Origin: Planctomycetota bacterium
GTDB lineage: Bacteria; Planctomycetota; Planctomycetia; Planctomycetales; Planctomycetaceae
Length of the DNA stretch: 5,746 nucleotides
Direction of reading: 5' to 3'
Assembly (NCBI GenBank): GCA_029977045.1
Contig: JAPOLP010000407.1
Coordinates: 1 to 5,746, forward strand
Shown here: one piece after another, positions 1 through 5,746 of the stretch
How the letters are laid out: each line of letters begins with the position of its first letter
Position numbering within the stretch: position 1 is the stretch's first letter
The notes under the pieces: generated by a model
The model's input: the letters and a program-made list of their open reading frames with translations, nothing else
Database searches by the model: none
What the model was told of the DNA's origin: nothing
Program-made: the position numbers and the translations under genes

Positions 1-5
1 AAGAA

Positions 6-26
6 CCGGACGCTAACGCGTGCCGG
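6..26. repeat. Intergenic hairpin A, in the leader of the DUF1501 gene
   Basis: Arms CCGGACGC (6-13) and GCGTGCCGG (18-26) pair over 8 base pairs with one bulged G at 22 and a TAAC loop, and CTGA follows at 27-30. There is no T-run after it, so it does not look like a Rho-independent terminator. It resembles the hairpins found in the next two gaps of this window. The rest of 1-190 contains no gene I can support. It may be a member of a dispersed intergenic repeat family, which is an inference. Confidence 0.45.
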
Positions 27-179
27 CTGAGCCAGAATGCTTCAGAATCGGGAAGTTATCCTGGACGCCGCTACTCGGGCATCGCACGGCGAGTTCTCTG
101 GTTGCTGGCGAGTTTGAGTTTCGAGCACAATCGTTGCCAGTCGCAGGTGGAGTCGGTTGATGGTTCGCTCTTCGGGTCC

Positions 180-185
180 AGGTGG
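180..185 (+). promoter_or_regulatory. Ribosome binding site that favours the ATG at 191
   Basis: AGGTGG at 180-185 lies 5 nt before the ATG at 191. The in-frame GTG at 182 would lie inside this motif and has only a weak GGGT in front of it, so 191 is the better start. Confidence 0.5.
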
Positions 186-190
186 CCGTG

Positions 191-1642
191 ATGTCGGGTT
201 TGAATCTGCAGAACAATCTTGAGCGTCGGCGTTGGCTGCAAAACGTCGCTGCCGGAGGTCTTTCGCTGGGGCTGGGGCCTCGGGGGCTCGCAGACCTGGG
301 AACTGCGCGGGCGGCGGTGGATGCGCCTCGGACTCCGCTGCGAGCTTGCGTGTTCGTCTATTATTACGGAGGACCGAGCCATCTCGACTCGTACGATTTG
401 AAGCCTGACGCTCCCTCGACAGTGCGGGGCGAGTTTCAGCCGATCGCGACATCGCAGCCGGGGATTCAGATCTGCGAGCATCTGCCGCAGATGGCGAAGG
501 TCATGCACAAGGTCGCTCTGATCCGGAGTATGCACCACACCAACCGGCTGCACGATTCGGCGGGGACGGAAACGTTTACCGGGCGGCAGAGCCCGCAGGG
601 AGATCGCGAAGAGTTCGCTCCGATCCCGCAGCACGATCCCTGCCACGGAGCCGTGCTCAATTACCTGCGTGAGCGCGGCCGGTTCACTCCGGTGCCACCG
701 ACCGGGCAGCCTCACTGCGGAGTCTGGCACGCCTCGCTGCCGTGGCTGTTTCACAACGTCGTCACCGTCCCCTGCCAGGGAGGCGGCTATCTAGGGCCAC
801 GGTTTGAACCGTTCACGATCGCTGGCGACGCGAGCAAACTCGTCTACCGCTCTGACATGCTGGCACGCCCCGACACACTGCCCCTCGACCGAATCGCTCA
901 ACGCCGCGAACTGATCGAGCAGGTCGAAAGCCGGGCCGCTTCGCTGACGTCGACGCAAACAAAGCAGCTGCAGCAGTTCGTCGACCAGGCTTATGGGCTG
1001 CTCGAATCGAAGACGTTGCAGTCGGCGCTCGACATCACTCAGGAAGACGTTCGTCTTCGCGAGCGTTACGGAATGTCTGCCGAGCCGAAGCGCGACGGAG
1101 ACCACTCGGCCGCTCTGGCTGGCGGGCGGGAACTGCGGGGCCAGAACCTGCTGCTCGCGCGGCGGCTGGTCGAAGCCGGAGTGCCGTTCGTCAATGTGCA
1201 GGACTTCCGGCAGCAGGGACAGAACTGGGACTCACACCGCGACAACTTCGACCAGCACCGCCGCTTCCTGCTGCCTCCAACCGATCAGTCACTGTCAGCA
1301 TTGATTGAGGATCTCGACGACCGCGGACTGCTCGATTCGACGCTCGTCGTCGCGCTGGGCGAATTCGGTCGCACGCCGCAGATCAACGGCAACGCCGGAC
1401 GCGATCACTGGCCGGACTGCTACACGATCCTGCTGGCCGGAGGCGACGTTCGCGGCGGAGCGGTCCTAGGTTCCAGCGACCGAATCGGCGCCTACCCGGA
1501 AACCGATCCCGTCACACCAGCCGATCTGGCCGCCACGATCTACTGGCGCTTCGGCATCGATCCACAGCAGACGGTTCCCGATCAGACGGGACGTCCGCAT
1601 CGCCTGGCTGATGGACGGCCTCTGACTGAGCTGTTTTCCTGA
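191..1642 (+). CDS. DUF1501 family protein with twin-arginine signal (alkaline-phosphatase-like fold)
   Basis: This is a complete 483-residue protein. The N-terminus carries a twin-arginine motif, ERRRWLQ (residues 11-17), followed by a Gly/Ala/Leu-rich segment and a possible cleavage site after ARA (39-41), so export in folded form is likely. The mature part shows the DUF1501 (PF07394) signature in order: YYYGGPSHLDSYDLKPDAP (57-75), GEFQPIATSQPGIQICEHLP shortly after, LLLARRLVEAGVPFV, WDSH (346-349), GEFGRTP (390-396), GRDHWP (403-408), and a C-terminal GIDPQQTVPDQTGRP region. Length is normal for the family. DUF1501 belongs to the alkaline phosphatase/sulfatase superfamily and the conserved His and Asp residues probably bind metal, but no substrate is established. 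Planctomycetes often encode it beside a DUF1549/DUF1553 cytochrome-type partner. None is seen here, although only 190 nt upstream are available. A GTG at 182 would add three residues. The family call is firm and the function is unknown. Confidence 0.95.
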   Translation: MSGLNLQNNLERRRWLQNVAAGGLSLGLGPRGLADLGTARAAVDAPRTPLRACVFVYYYGGPSHLDSYDLKPDAPSTVRGEFQPIATSQPGIQICEHLPQMAKVMHKVALIRSMHHTNRLHDSAGTETFTGRQSPQGDREEFAPIPQHDPCHGAVLNYLRERGRFTPVPPTGQPHCGVWHASLPWLFHNVVTVPCQGGGYLGPRFEPFTIAGDASKLVYRSDMLARPDTLPLDRIAQRRELIEQVESRAASLTSTQTKQLQQFVDQAYGLLESKTLQSALDITQEDVRLRERYGMSAEPKRDGDHSAALAGGRELRGQNLLLARRLVEAGVPFVNVQDFRQQGQNWDSHRDNFDQHRRFLLPPTDQSLSALIEDLDDRGLLDSTLVVALGEFGRTPQINGNAGRDHWPDCYTILLAGGDVRGGAVLGSSDRIGAYPETDPVTPADLAATIYWRFGIDPQQTVPDQTGRPHRLADGRPLTELFS

Positions 1643-1704
1643 AAGCAGTGCCTGGTTTGAAAAACCGCAGGCGTAGCCGCCAGAGTGCGGGAATCCATAG
1701 TGGC

Positions 1705-1721
1705 GCCGCGTTTCACGCGGC
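1705..1721. repeat. Intergenic hairpin B, between DUF1501 and alpha/beta hydrolase genes
   Basis: Perfect 7-bp arms GCCGCGT (1705-1711) and ACGCGGC (1715-1721) enclose a TTC loop, with CTACTGA following. No T-run follows, so intrinsic termination is not supported, though a structural role in the transcript is possible. The surrounding gap (1643-1747) contains no gene. The hairpin lies inside the region that would become coding if the hydrolase started at the upstream GTG (1685), which is one reason to prefer the later start. Confidence 0.6.
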
Positions 1722-1747
1722 CTACTGACTCAAGACAAGACGACACC

Positions 1748-2611
1748 ATGCTGCACGAACAGATTTTTGAAGTGGGCCGGACGGCCTGGAATATTGCGGT
1801 GGGGCCGGATCATGGGCCGCCGTTGCTGTTCTTTCACGGTGTGACGCGGCGCTGGCAGAGCTTTCTGCCGCTGCTGCCGTCCCTGATGCTGCGGCATCAG
1901 GTGTTCGTCGTCGACTTCCCTGGCCACGGGGCCTCGGATCGGCTGCACAACAATTACCGGGTTGTCGACTACGTCGATGCGGCAGAAGCACTGCTGAAGC
2001 TGCCGCCGTTTTCGACGATGAAAGAGTTTCGGCTCTACGGGCACTCGCTGGGGTCAATGGCCGTCGCGGCACTCGCAGCGAGGTTGTCGTCGCAGGTCCA
2101 GGCCGTTGTGATGGAAGACCCGCCGTTCGACACGATGGGCAGCCGGATTTCAGAGACGCCGCTGCTGAGTTTCTTCGAGGCGATGCGGCAGTTCGCAGGC
2201 AGCACAGACAGTGTCCCCGCGATTGCGAGGCAGCTCGCAGACGTGACGCTGGTCGATCCGAAGTCTCAGGCACAGACGCGTCTGGGCGCCGTCCGGGACG
2301 CGGCGTCTCTGCGGTTTACGGCGAAGTGCCTGCAGCAGCTTGATCCGCAGACTCTGCCGGTGATCGCAGCTGGTGGGTGGCTTGACGGCTTTGACTGGCG
2401 GCAGACACTTCGCGATCTTCCCTGCCCGGCTTTGCTGCTGCAGGCGGATCCCACATCCGGCGGGATGCTCACCGATCAAGACGCCGACGAGGCCGTTGGT
2501 CTTGCAGCTGATCTCACGCGGATCAAGTACCCGAACACCGGGCACCTGATCCACTGGCAGCGGACAAGTGAGTTGTTGCGACACGTCGAGGCGTTTATCG
2601 AAACCACTTGA
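1748..2611 (+). CDS. Alpha/beta hydrolase
   Basis: This is a complete 287-residue alpha/beta hydrolase (PF00561/PF12697 type). FFHGVTRRW (28-36) is the HG oxyanion-hole motif after strand 3, and VVDFPGHGASD follows as the usual strand-4 motif. GHSLG (98-102) is the nucleophile elbow, with Ser100 as nucleophile. LLLQADPTSGG places a candidate acid at Asp234, and NTGHLIHW places the catalytic His at 266. No signal peptide or membrane segment is seen, so it should be cytoplasmic. An ester, lactone or other small-molecule substrate is likely, but the sequence does not identify it. The start is uncertain: an in-frame GTG at 1685 would add 21 residues, but that extension reads through hairpin B and lies before the conserved fold, so ATG 1748 is preferred. 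The ribosome binding site is weak (only an AAGACAAG-like purine stretch). The gene lies 105 nt after DUF1501 and 90 nt before the amidohydrolase; the latter pairing could be functional. Confidence 0.92.
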   Translation: MLHEQIFEVGRTAWNIAVGPDHGPPLLFFHGVTRRWQSFLPLLPSLMLRHQVFVVDFPGHGASDRLHNNYRVVDYVDAAEALLKLPPFSTMKEFRLYGHSLGSMAVAALAARLSSQVQAVVMEDPPFDTMGSRISETPLLSFFEAMRQFAGSTDSVPAIARQLADVTLVDPKSQAQTRLGAVRDAASLRFTAKCLQQLDPQTLPVIAAGGWLDGFDWRQTLRDLPCPALLLQADPTSGGMLTDQDADEAVGLAADLTRIKYPNTGHLIHWQRTSELLRHVEAFIETT

Positions 2612-2640
2612 GATGACGCAGCGTGCCGGGCAGGGGCCGT

Positions 2641-2654
2641 ACGGCTTACGCCGT
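2641..2654. repeat. Intergenic hairpin C, between the two hydrolase genes
   Basis: Arms ACGGC (2641-2645) and GCCGT (2650-2654) enclose a TTAC loop. An imperfect outer stem may form between CAGGGG (2631-2636) and CCGCTG (2656-2661). CTGA occupies 2659-2662. There is no T-run. The loop and the CTGA tail resemble hairpin A. The 90-nt gap holds nothing else apart from a possible TTG start (2669) for the next gene. Confidence 0.4.
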
Positions 2655-2692
2655 TCCGCTGAAAATGGTTGACCGCGGTTCGATTCTCAGAC

Positions 2693-2695
2693 AGG
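2693..2695 (+). promoter_or_regulatory. Short ribosome binding site that favours the ATG at 2702
   Basis: AGG within ACAGG lies 6 nt before the ATG at 2702. The alternative in-frame TTG at 2669 would add 11 residues that match no part of the amidohydrolase fold and begins just after hairpin C. Confidence 0.35.
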
Positions 2696-2701
2696 CCACT
2701 T

Positions 2702-3979
2702 ATGAAAACGGCATCCGGTATTTCAGTCGTTCGGAATGGGCAGATCATTGATGGGACCGGGGCGGCTCCGGTTGCTGATGGAGTCGTCGTGATTGAAGAC
2801 GGGCGGCTGTCTTATGTCGGACCGGCGGCGGGGGCACCGGCGGTGGCGGACGATGCCTCGGTGATTGATGCTCGGGGCGGAACGATTATGCCGGGGCTCG
2901 TCGAGGCTCACTGGCACCCGACCTACTTCAACGTCGCGGCACTCGAAGACCTCGATATCAAGTACCCGGTCGAGTACGTGACGCTGCTGGCTTCGTGCAA
3001 TGCCCGGCTGGCTCTGGAATGCGGCTACACGTCGGCTCGCAGCGGCGGCAGCCTGTTCAATATCGATGTCTGGCTGAAAAAGGCGATCGCAAACGATCTC
3101 ATTCCCGGTCCGCGGCTTGTCGCCAGTGGTCGCGAAATCTGCGGCGTTGGCGGACTGATGGACTGGAACCCCGACTTCCGCAAGATCGGCATGGAGGGAC
3201 TCGTCCTGCTGGTCAACGGCCCCGACGAGGCGCGGGCGGCGGTGCGGAAACTCGTTAAAGACGGCATCGAGTGGGTGAAGACGTACCCGACCGGCGACGC
3301 GGCTTCGCCAGACCTCAACGACCATCACACGCTGTGCATGACGTTCGAGGAGATGCACGCGGTCGTTCAGACGGCTCACAACCACGGCCTGAAGGTGACC
3401 GGCCACTGCCGGGCCACCGAGGGGATCAAGAACGCGTTGAAAGCGGGCTACGACGCACTCGAACACGGCACGTTTCTCGATGACGAATGCATCGAGCTGA
3501 TTCTGCAGCGCGACGTGCCCGTAGTTCCGGCTCTGTACTTCGAGAAGGCCAGCGTCGAAAACGGACCGGCGATCGGGATGCCTCAGTCGGTCGTCGACGG
3601 CCACATCGAGACTCTCGAAGGCGGAGCCGAAAGCTGCCGTCGCCTGCTGGCCGCCGGAGGCCGCATCGGGATGGGAGGCGATTACGGTTTCGCCTGGAAT
3701 CCGCACGGTGACTATGCGAAAGAGCTGACATTCTTCGTCAACGACGTCGGCTTCAGCGTGCTTGACACGATCAAGTGTGCCACGAAAACCGGCGCCGAAA
3801 TCTGCGGCAGCGGCAACGAACTCGGAACGCTCGAACCCGGCAAGCTGGCCGACGTACTGGTCGTCGACGGCGACGTCGCGTCGGACATCTCACTGCTGGA
3901 AGACCGCTCGAAATTCATCGCCGTCATGCAGGGTGGCGTCGTCAAGGCCGGCGAACTCGGGCCACGCTGGCCCGTTTGA
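2702..3979 (+). CDS. Metal-dependent amidohydrolase (imidazolonepropionase/Xaa-Pro dipeptidase-like)
   Basis: This is a complete 425-residue amidohydrolase (PF01979, COG1228-like). It opens with the small beta-sandwich typical of the family (RNGQIIDGTG, then VVIEDGRLSYVG and VIDARGGTIMPGLVEAHWHP). The metal ligands are visible: His70 and His72 (HWH), Lys193 in WVKTYPTGD as the probable carboxylated bridging lysine, His235 in TGHCRA, His255 in LEHGTF, and Asp327 in GMGGDYG. The C-terminus returns to the sandwich with LGTLEPGKLADVLVVDGDV, the standard closing motif. A complete ligand set suggests an active binuclear or mononuclear metallohydrolase that cleaves a cyclic amide, dipeptide or similar C-N bond; the exact substrate cannot be read from the sequence. 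No signal peptide is present, so it should be cytoplasmic, unlike many secreted relatives. It is not HutI itself by any evidence here, and no histidine-degradation genes are nearby. Its neighbour upstream is the alpha/beta hydrolase. The start was chosen at ATG 2702 over TTG 2669. Confidence 0.93.
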   Translation: MKTASGISVVRNGQIIDGTGAAPVADGVVVIEDGRLSYVGPAAGAPAVADDASVIDARGGTIMPGLVEAHWHPTYFNVAALEDLDIKYPVEYVTLLASCNARLALECGYTSARSGGSLFNIDVWLKKAIANDLIPGPRLVASGREICGVGGLMDWNPDFRKIGMEGLVLLVNGPDEARAAVRKLVKDGIEWVKTYPTGDAASPDLNDHHTLCMTFEEMHAVVQTAHNHGLKVTGHCRATEGIKNALKAGYDALEHGTFLDDECIELILQRDVPVVPALYFEKASVENGPAIGMPQSVVDGHIETLEGGAESCRRLLAAGGRIGMGGDYGFAWNPHGDYAKELTFFVNDVGFSVLDTIKCATKTGAEICGSGNELGTLEPGKLADVLVVDGDVASDISLLEDRSKFIAVMQGGVVKAGELGPRWPV

Positions 3980-4111
3980 GGTCGCCCAAGCGAGCCACGA
4001 CTCTACCCGGCGGTTTCGATTCAGCCTGACATCAGTCGGGGTTCTCCGCTTACCTGCTCCAGCCGGGAGAGCGGTTGCTGGTTGATCCAGAGATCGCCCA
4101 GCACTCACAAA

Positions 4112-4166
4112 TCGCCCGCCCGAGCAGATTTTGCCCGGCGACAACTCCGAGTCGGCGGGCGGGCGA
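4112..4166. repeat. Inverted repeat with 11-bp GC-rich perfect arms
   Basis: TCGCCCGCCCG (4112-4122) is exactly complementary in reverse to CGGGCGGGCGA (4156-4166), with a 33-nt spacer. Past one mismatch the AA at 4109-4110 can also pair with TT at 4168-4169. No T-run follows directly (only GTTT), so a classical terminator is doubtful. It lies about 130 nt after the amidohydrolase stop and 216 nt before the lipoprotein start. It could fold in RNA as a leader or 3' end structure; which one is unknown. Confidence 0.6.
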
Positions 4167-4275
4167 GTTTGCCTCGTTCGCTGTCGAATCTGCCGATAGA
4201 ATCCCGCACCGATCGCCTCGCCGGCGTATGCGTCGCGACACATGGCGTGCTTGTTTTGTACGCATTCTCTGACCT

Positions 4276-4293
4276 CAGCCGTTTTTCGGGCTG
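4276..4293 (+). other. Small hairpin in the lipoprotein leader
   Basis: CAGCC (4276-4280) pairs with GGCTG (4289-4293); an extra G-C pair with a bulge would leave a TTTTT loop. The T-run is in the loop and not after the stem, so this is not an intrinsic terminator on the + strand. It may be chance. Confidence 0.25.
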
Positions 4294-4369
4294 GTTTCGC
4301 AGGAACGACATGCCTCGAAGCTGAAGTCTGCACGATCGTCCTTTTCGAGTCTTCACGGTTAATTCAAAC

Positions 4370-4374
4370 AGGAA
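4370..4374 (+). promoter_or_regulatory. Ribosome binding site of the lipoprotein gene
   Basis: AGGAA at 4370-4374 stands 8 nt before the ATG at 4383. This is the clearest Shine-Dalgarno match in the window and supports that start, together with the signal peptide that begins directly at the ATG. Confidence 0.65.
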
Positions 4375-4382
4375 TCTTCGAC

Positions 4383-5746
4383 ATGGCTCGCCTGCCCGGC
4401 GTCTGCTTTCTTTTACTGACGCTTTCACTCCTGTCCGGCTGCGGCAAGGACGATTCAACATCAACCAATGCACCCACCTCACCTGGCAGTGAAACGACAG
4501 CCGTAGACACACAACCGTCTGCCGGCCCGGAAGCCGGTACCTCCGGTGACGCTGTCGCGAATGCAATCAGCGACTCGGTGAAGACGCTGTCGGACCCAAT
4601 TGAACCGGGTCCGAGCAAACCCGCCTGGCCCGACCGCGACGGTATGGACGGCAACTGGCTGCTGCACGTCTTTCACATGGTGCCTCCGCAGGAGGAGAAC
4701 GTGCCCCCCCAGCTCGGCGAACGACCTGTTGTACTGCTCCACTTCGAGTCTGGGGAGAACGACGCCGCTGACACCCTCGAAATTGTCTCGGCCAGGGATG
4801 AGTTCGATGTCGCCTCAAGGGTGACCGGGTCGCTTGACGAAGACCGCGTGAATATTGAAGCCAGGCGTACCGACGATAAACGCGCGTTTCTGTTTGAGGG
4901 ACACCAGGCAGCGGATGGTGCCGTTGTTGGATCGATCGTCTTTGCCAACGGCAGCGCTCAGCCGGCACGCCTGATTCCGACCAACGAACGAACCTTCGTA
5001 CGCGTCCCCGCGTTTATCCTGCTCCCCGAAATGCTCGACTTGATGAACCTCGCGTCGTCACCCGTCCCGGATGAAGACACGCGTCTGTTTGTCGAGAAAC
5101 ACCCGACCAGCCCGATTTCCGCGATTGCCTGGAAGCAGCTGATTCAGGTCACCGCCCAGAAGGAGGGAGTCAGCGAGAAGCTCACGAAGCTGATTGATGA
5201 GTACAGCGAACTACAGGGCGCATGGTCGGACCGCCTCCGCCGACTTGCGCTGATCGAGACTTATGTGATCATGGGCGCTGGCGGTGCTCAACCGGACTGG
5301 TGCCTGTCGCGTTCTGACATGGTCAACGCAGCCATCGACGACGACCCGGAACTTGCAAGTTTCAAAACCCAGATAAAGCAGGTCACCCTGGAGTGCCGTT
5401 TCCGGCAGACTCTCAATCTTTTTGAGTCCGAGACTGAGGAAGACAAGAAACGCTGTGAGGCGCAAGCACTGGATCTGCTGAAGGAACGACCTCACGAACC
5501 GTCCCTCACTCTCGCGCTGGCTGACCGGGCCCGAAAAGACAAAAACATCGACCGCGCCATTGAGCTTTACGGCGAACTGGTTGCCCTGCCTTTCCAGGAA
5601 CGCATCCTGCAGCAGCGATACAGCCAGAGCGCCGTTCAGAAAATCCTGCCAACCGAACGTCTGTCGCTGCTCTGGAAAGAGAAGCACGGCAGCACTGAAG
5701 GACTCGACCTGTCTGGAGATGTCGGGGACAGTGGAGCGGGGTTGCA
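4383..5746 (+). CDS. Secreted lipoprotein of unknown function, 3' end beyond the window
   Basis: The frame stays open from ATG 4383 to the window edge (454 complete codons and 2 nt), so the C-terminus is missing. The first 20 residues are a lipoprotein signal: Arg3, a hydrophobic core (VCFLLLTLSLL) and the lipobox LSGC with lipidated Cys20 (codon 4440-4442). The residues after it (GKDDST) would place the protein outside the cytoplasmic membrane. Residues 23-80 form a low-complexity Ser/Thr/Pro/Gly/acidic linker. A structured part begins near Trp82 (WPDRDGMDGNWLLHV), is followed by beta-rich sequence to about residue 210, then by largely helical, charged sequence. Residues 372-401 (from EPSLTLALADRARKDK to IELYGELVA) look like one tetratricopeptide-type helical pair. 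I do not recognise the family. From memory of planctomycete proteins, a thioredoxin-like domain might follow downstream, but no CxxC motif is visible in the part present, so this is only a guess. The gene has its own ribosome binding site and a long leader, so it is probably transcribed independently. Confidence 0.85.
   Translation, partial: MARLPGVCFLLLTLSLLSGCGKDDSTSTNAPTSPGSETTAVDTQPSAGPEAGTSGDAVANAISDSVKTLSDPIEPGPSKPAWPDRDGMDGNWLLHVFHMVPPQEENVPPQLGERPVVLLHFESGENDAADTLEIVSARDEFDVASRVTGSLDEDRVNIEARRTDDKRAFLFEGHQAADGAVVGSIVFANGSAQPARLIPTNERTFVRVPAFILLPEMLDLMNLASSPVPDEDTRLFVEKHPTSPISAIAWKQLIQVTAQKEGVSEKLTKLIDEYSELQGAWSDRLRRLALIETYVIMGAGGAQPDWCLSRSDMVNAAIDDDPELASFKTQIKQVTLECRFRQTLNLFESETEEDKKRCEAQALDLLKERPHEPSLTLALADRARKDKNIDRAIELYGELVALPFQERILQQRYSQSAVQKILPTERLSLLWKEKHGSTEGLDLSGDVGDSGAGL

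Larger units (their letters stand above)
3980..4382. other. 403-nt gap without a convincing gene
   Basis: Short open frames exist on both strands here (for example 4082-4324 on + and 4050-4265 on -), but their products are Arg/Ser/Pro-rich, match no family I recognise and overlap one another, as expected from chance in GC-rich DNA. The stretch holds an 11-bp inverted repeat (4112-4166) and a weak hairpin near 4276-4293. It must contain the leader, and probably the promoter, of the lipoprotein gene, but I could not pick out a credible promoter. Confidence 0.6.

Noticed and set aside
3..191. Forward frame open from the window edge, ending in a TGA that overlaps the DUF1501 ATG (TGATG)
   Set aside because: The overlap looks like translational coupling, but the 62-residue product resembles no known C-terminus, including DUF1549/DUF1553, and it reads through hairpin A. 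A real upstream gene tail cannot be fully excluded without more upstream sequence.
71..754. Open frame of 227 codons on the minus strand
   Set aside because: It is antisense to the start of the DUF1501 gene, with a basic, Arg/Pro-rich product without recognisable motifs.
1043..1058. Perfect palindrome GAAGACG-TT-CGTCTTC, with CGCTC/GAGCG flanking further out
   Set aside because: It lies inside the DUF1501 coding sequence, where the codons for EDVRLR explain it. The loop is only 2 nt and there is no sign of regulation.
2723..3706. Long open frame of 327 codons on the minus strand
   Set aside because: It lies wholly opposite the well-supported amidohydrolase gene, and its Arg/His-rich product matches no family; such antisense frames are common in GC-rich coding DNA.
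4082..4324. Forward open frame of 80 codons in the long intergenic gap
   Set aside because: No ribosome binding site, no recognisable motif, and it reads through the 4112-4166 inverted repeat and the 4276-4293 hairpin.
1..5746. A previously undescribed defence, mobile or biosynthetic system
   Set aside because: The genes belong to common hydrolase and exported-protein families with ordinary spacing and similar base composition. No integrase, transposase, toxin-antitoxin, nuclease, CRISPR repeat or biosynthetic core gene is visible.

Overview
The window looks like ordinary chromosomal DNA from a GC-rich planctomycete (Planctomycetota). The main evidence is the first gene, a DUF1501 protein with a twin-arginine signal, a family greatly expanded in that phylum. 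Other support comes from widely spaced same-strand genes, short intergenic hairpins instead of tight operons, and a secreted lipoprotein of unfamiliar type. The assignment is an inference from gene content. No rRNA, tRNA, CRISPR array, transposase or phage gene is visible.

Layout, all on the + strand. Positions 1-190 are a short leader with a hairpin at 6-26. Positions 191-1642 encode a complete DUF1501 protein. After a 105-nt gap with a perfect 7-bp hairpin (1705-1721), positions 1748-2611 encode an alpha/beta hydrolase with nucleophile elbow GHSLG and a C-terminal catalytic His. After a 90-nt gap with another small hairpin (2641-2654), positions 2702-3979 encode a cytoplasmic metal-dependent amidohydrolase of the imidazolonepropionase/Xaa-Pro dipeptidase-like branch with all expected metal ligands. 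A 403-nt gap (3980-4382) holds an 11-bp inverted repeat but no convincing gene. From 4383 to the window edge runs the first 454 codons of a lipoprotein that is cut off by the end of the window.

How the genes work together: the two hydrolases sit next to each other and both lack export signals, so they could act on the same small molecule in the cytoplasm. This is not shown by the sequence. The DUF1501 protein and the lipoprotein are exported and probably belong to different processes. The gaps of 90 to 403 nt, each with a hairpin or inverted repeat, argue against one tightly coupled operon.

I found no clear evidence of a previously undescribed system. The points most worth a second look are the trio of similar intergenic hairpins, the long inverted repeat at 4112-4166, and the unidentified truncated lipoprotein.
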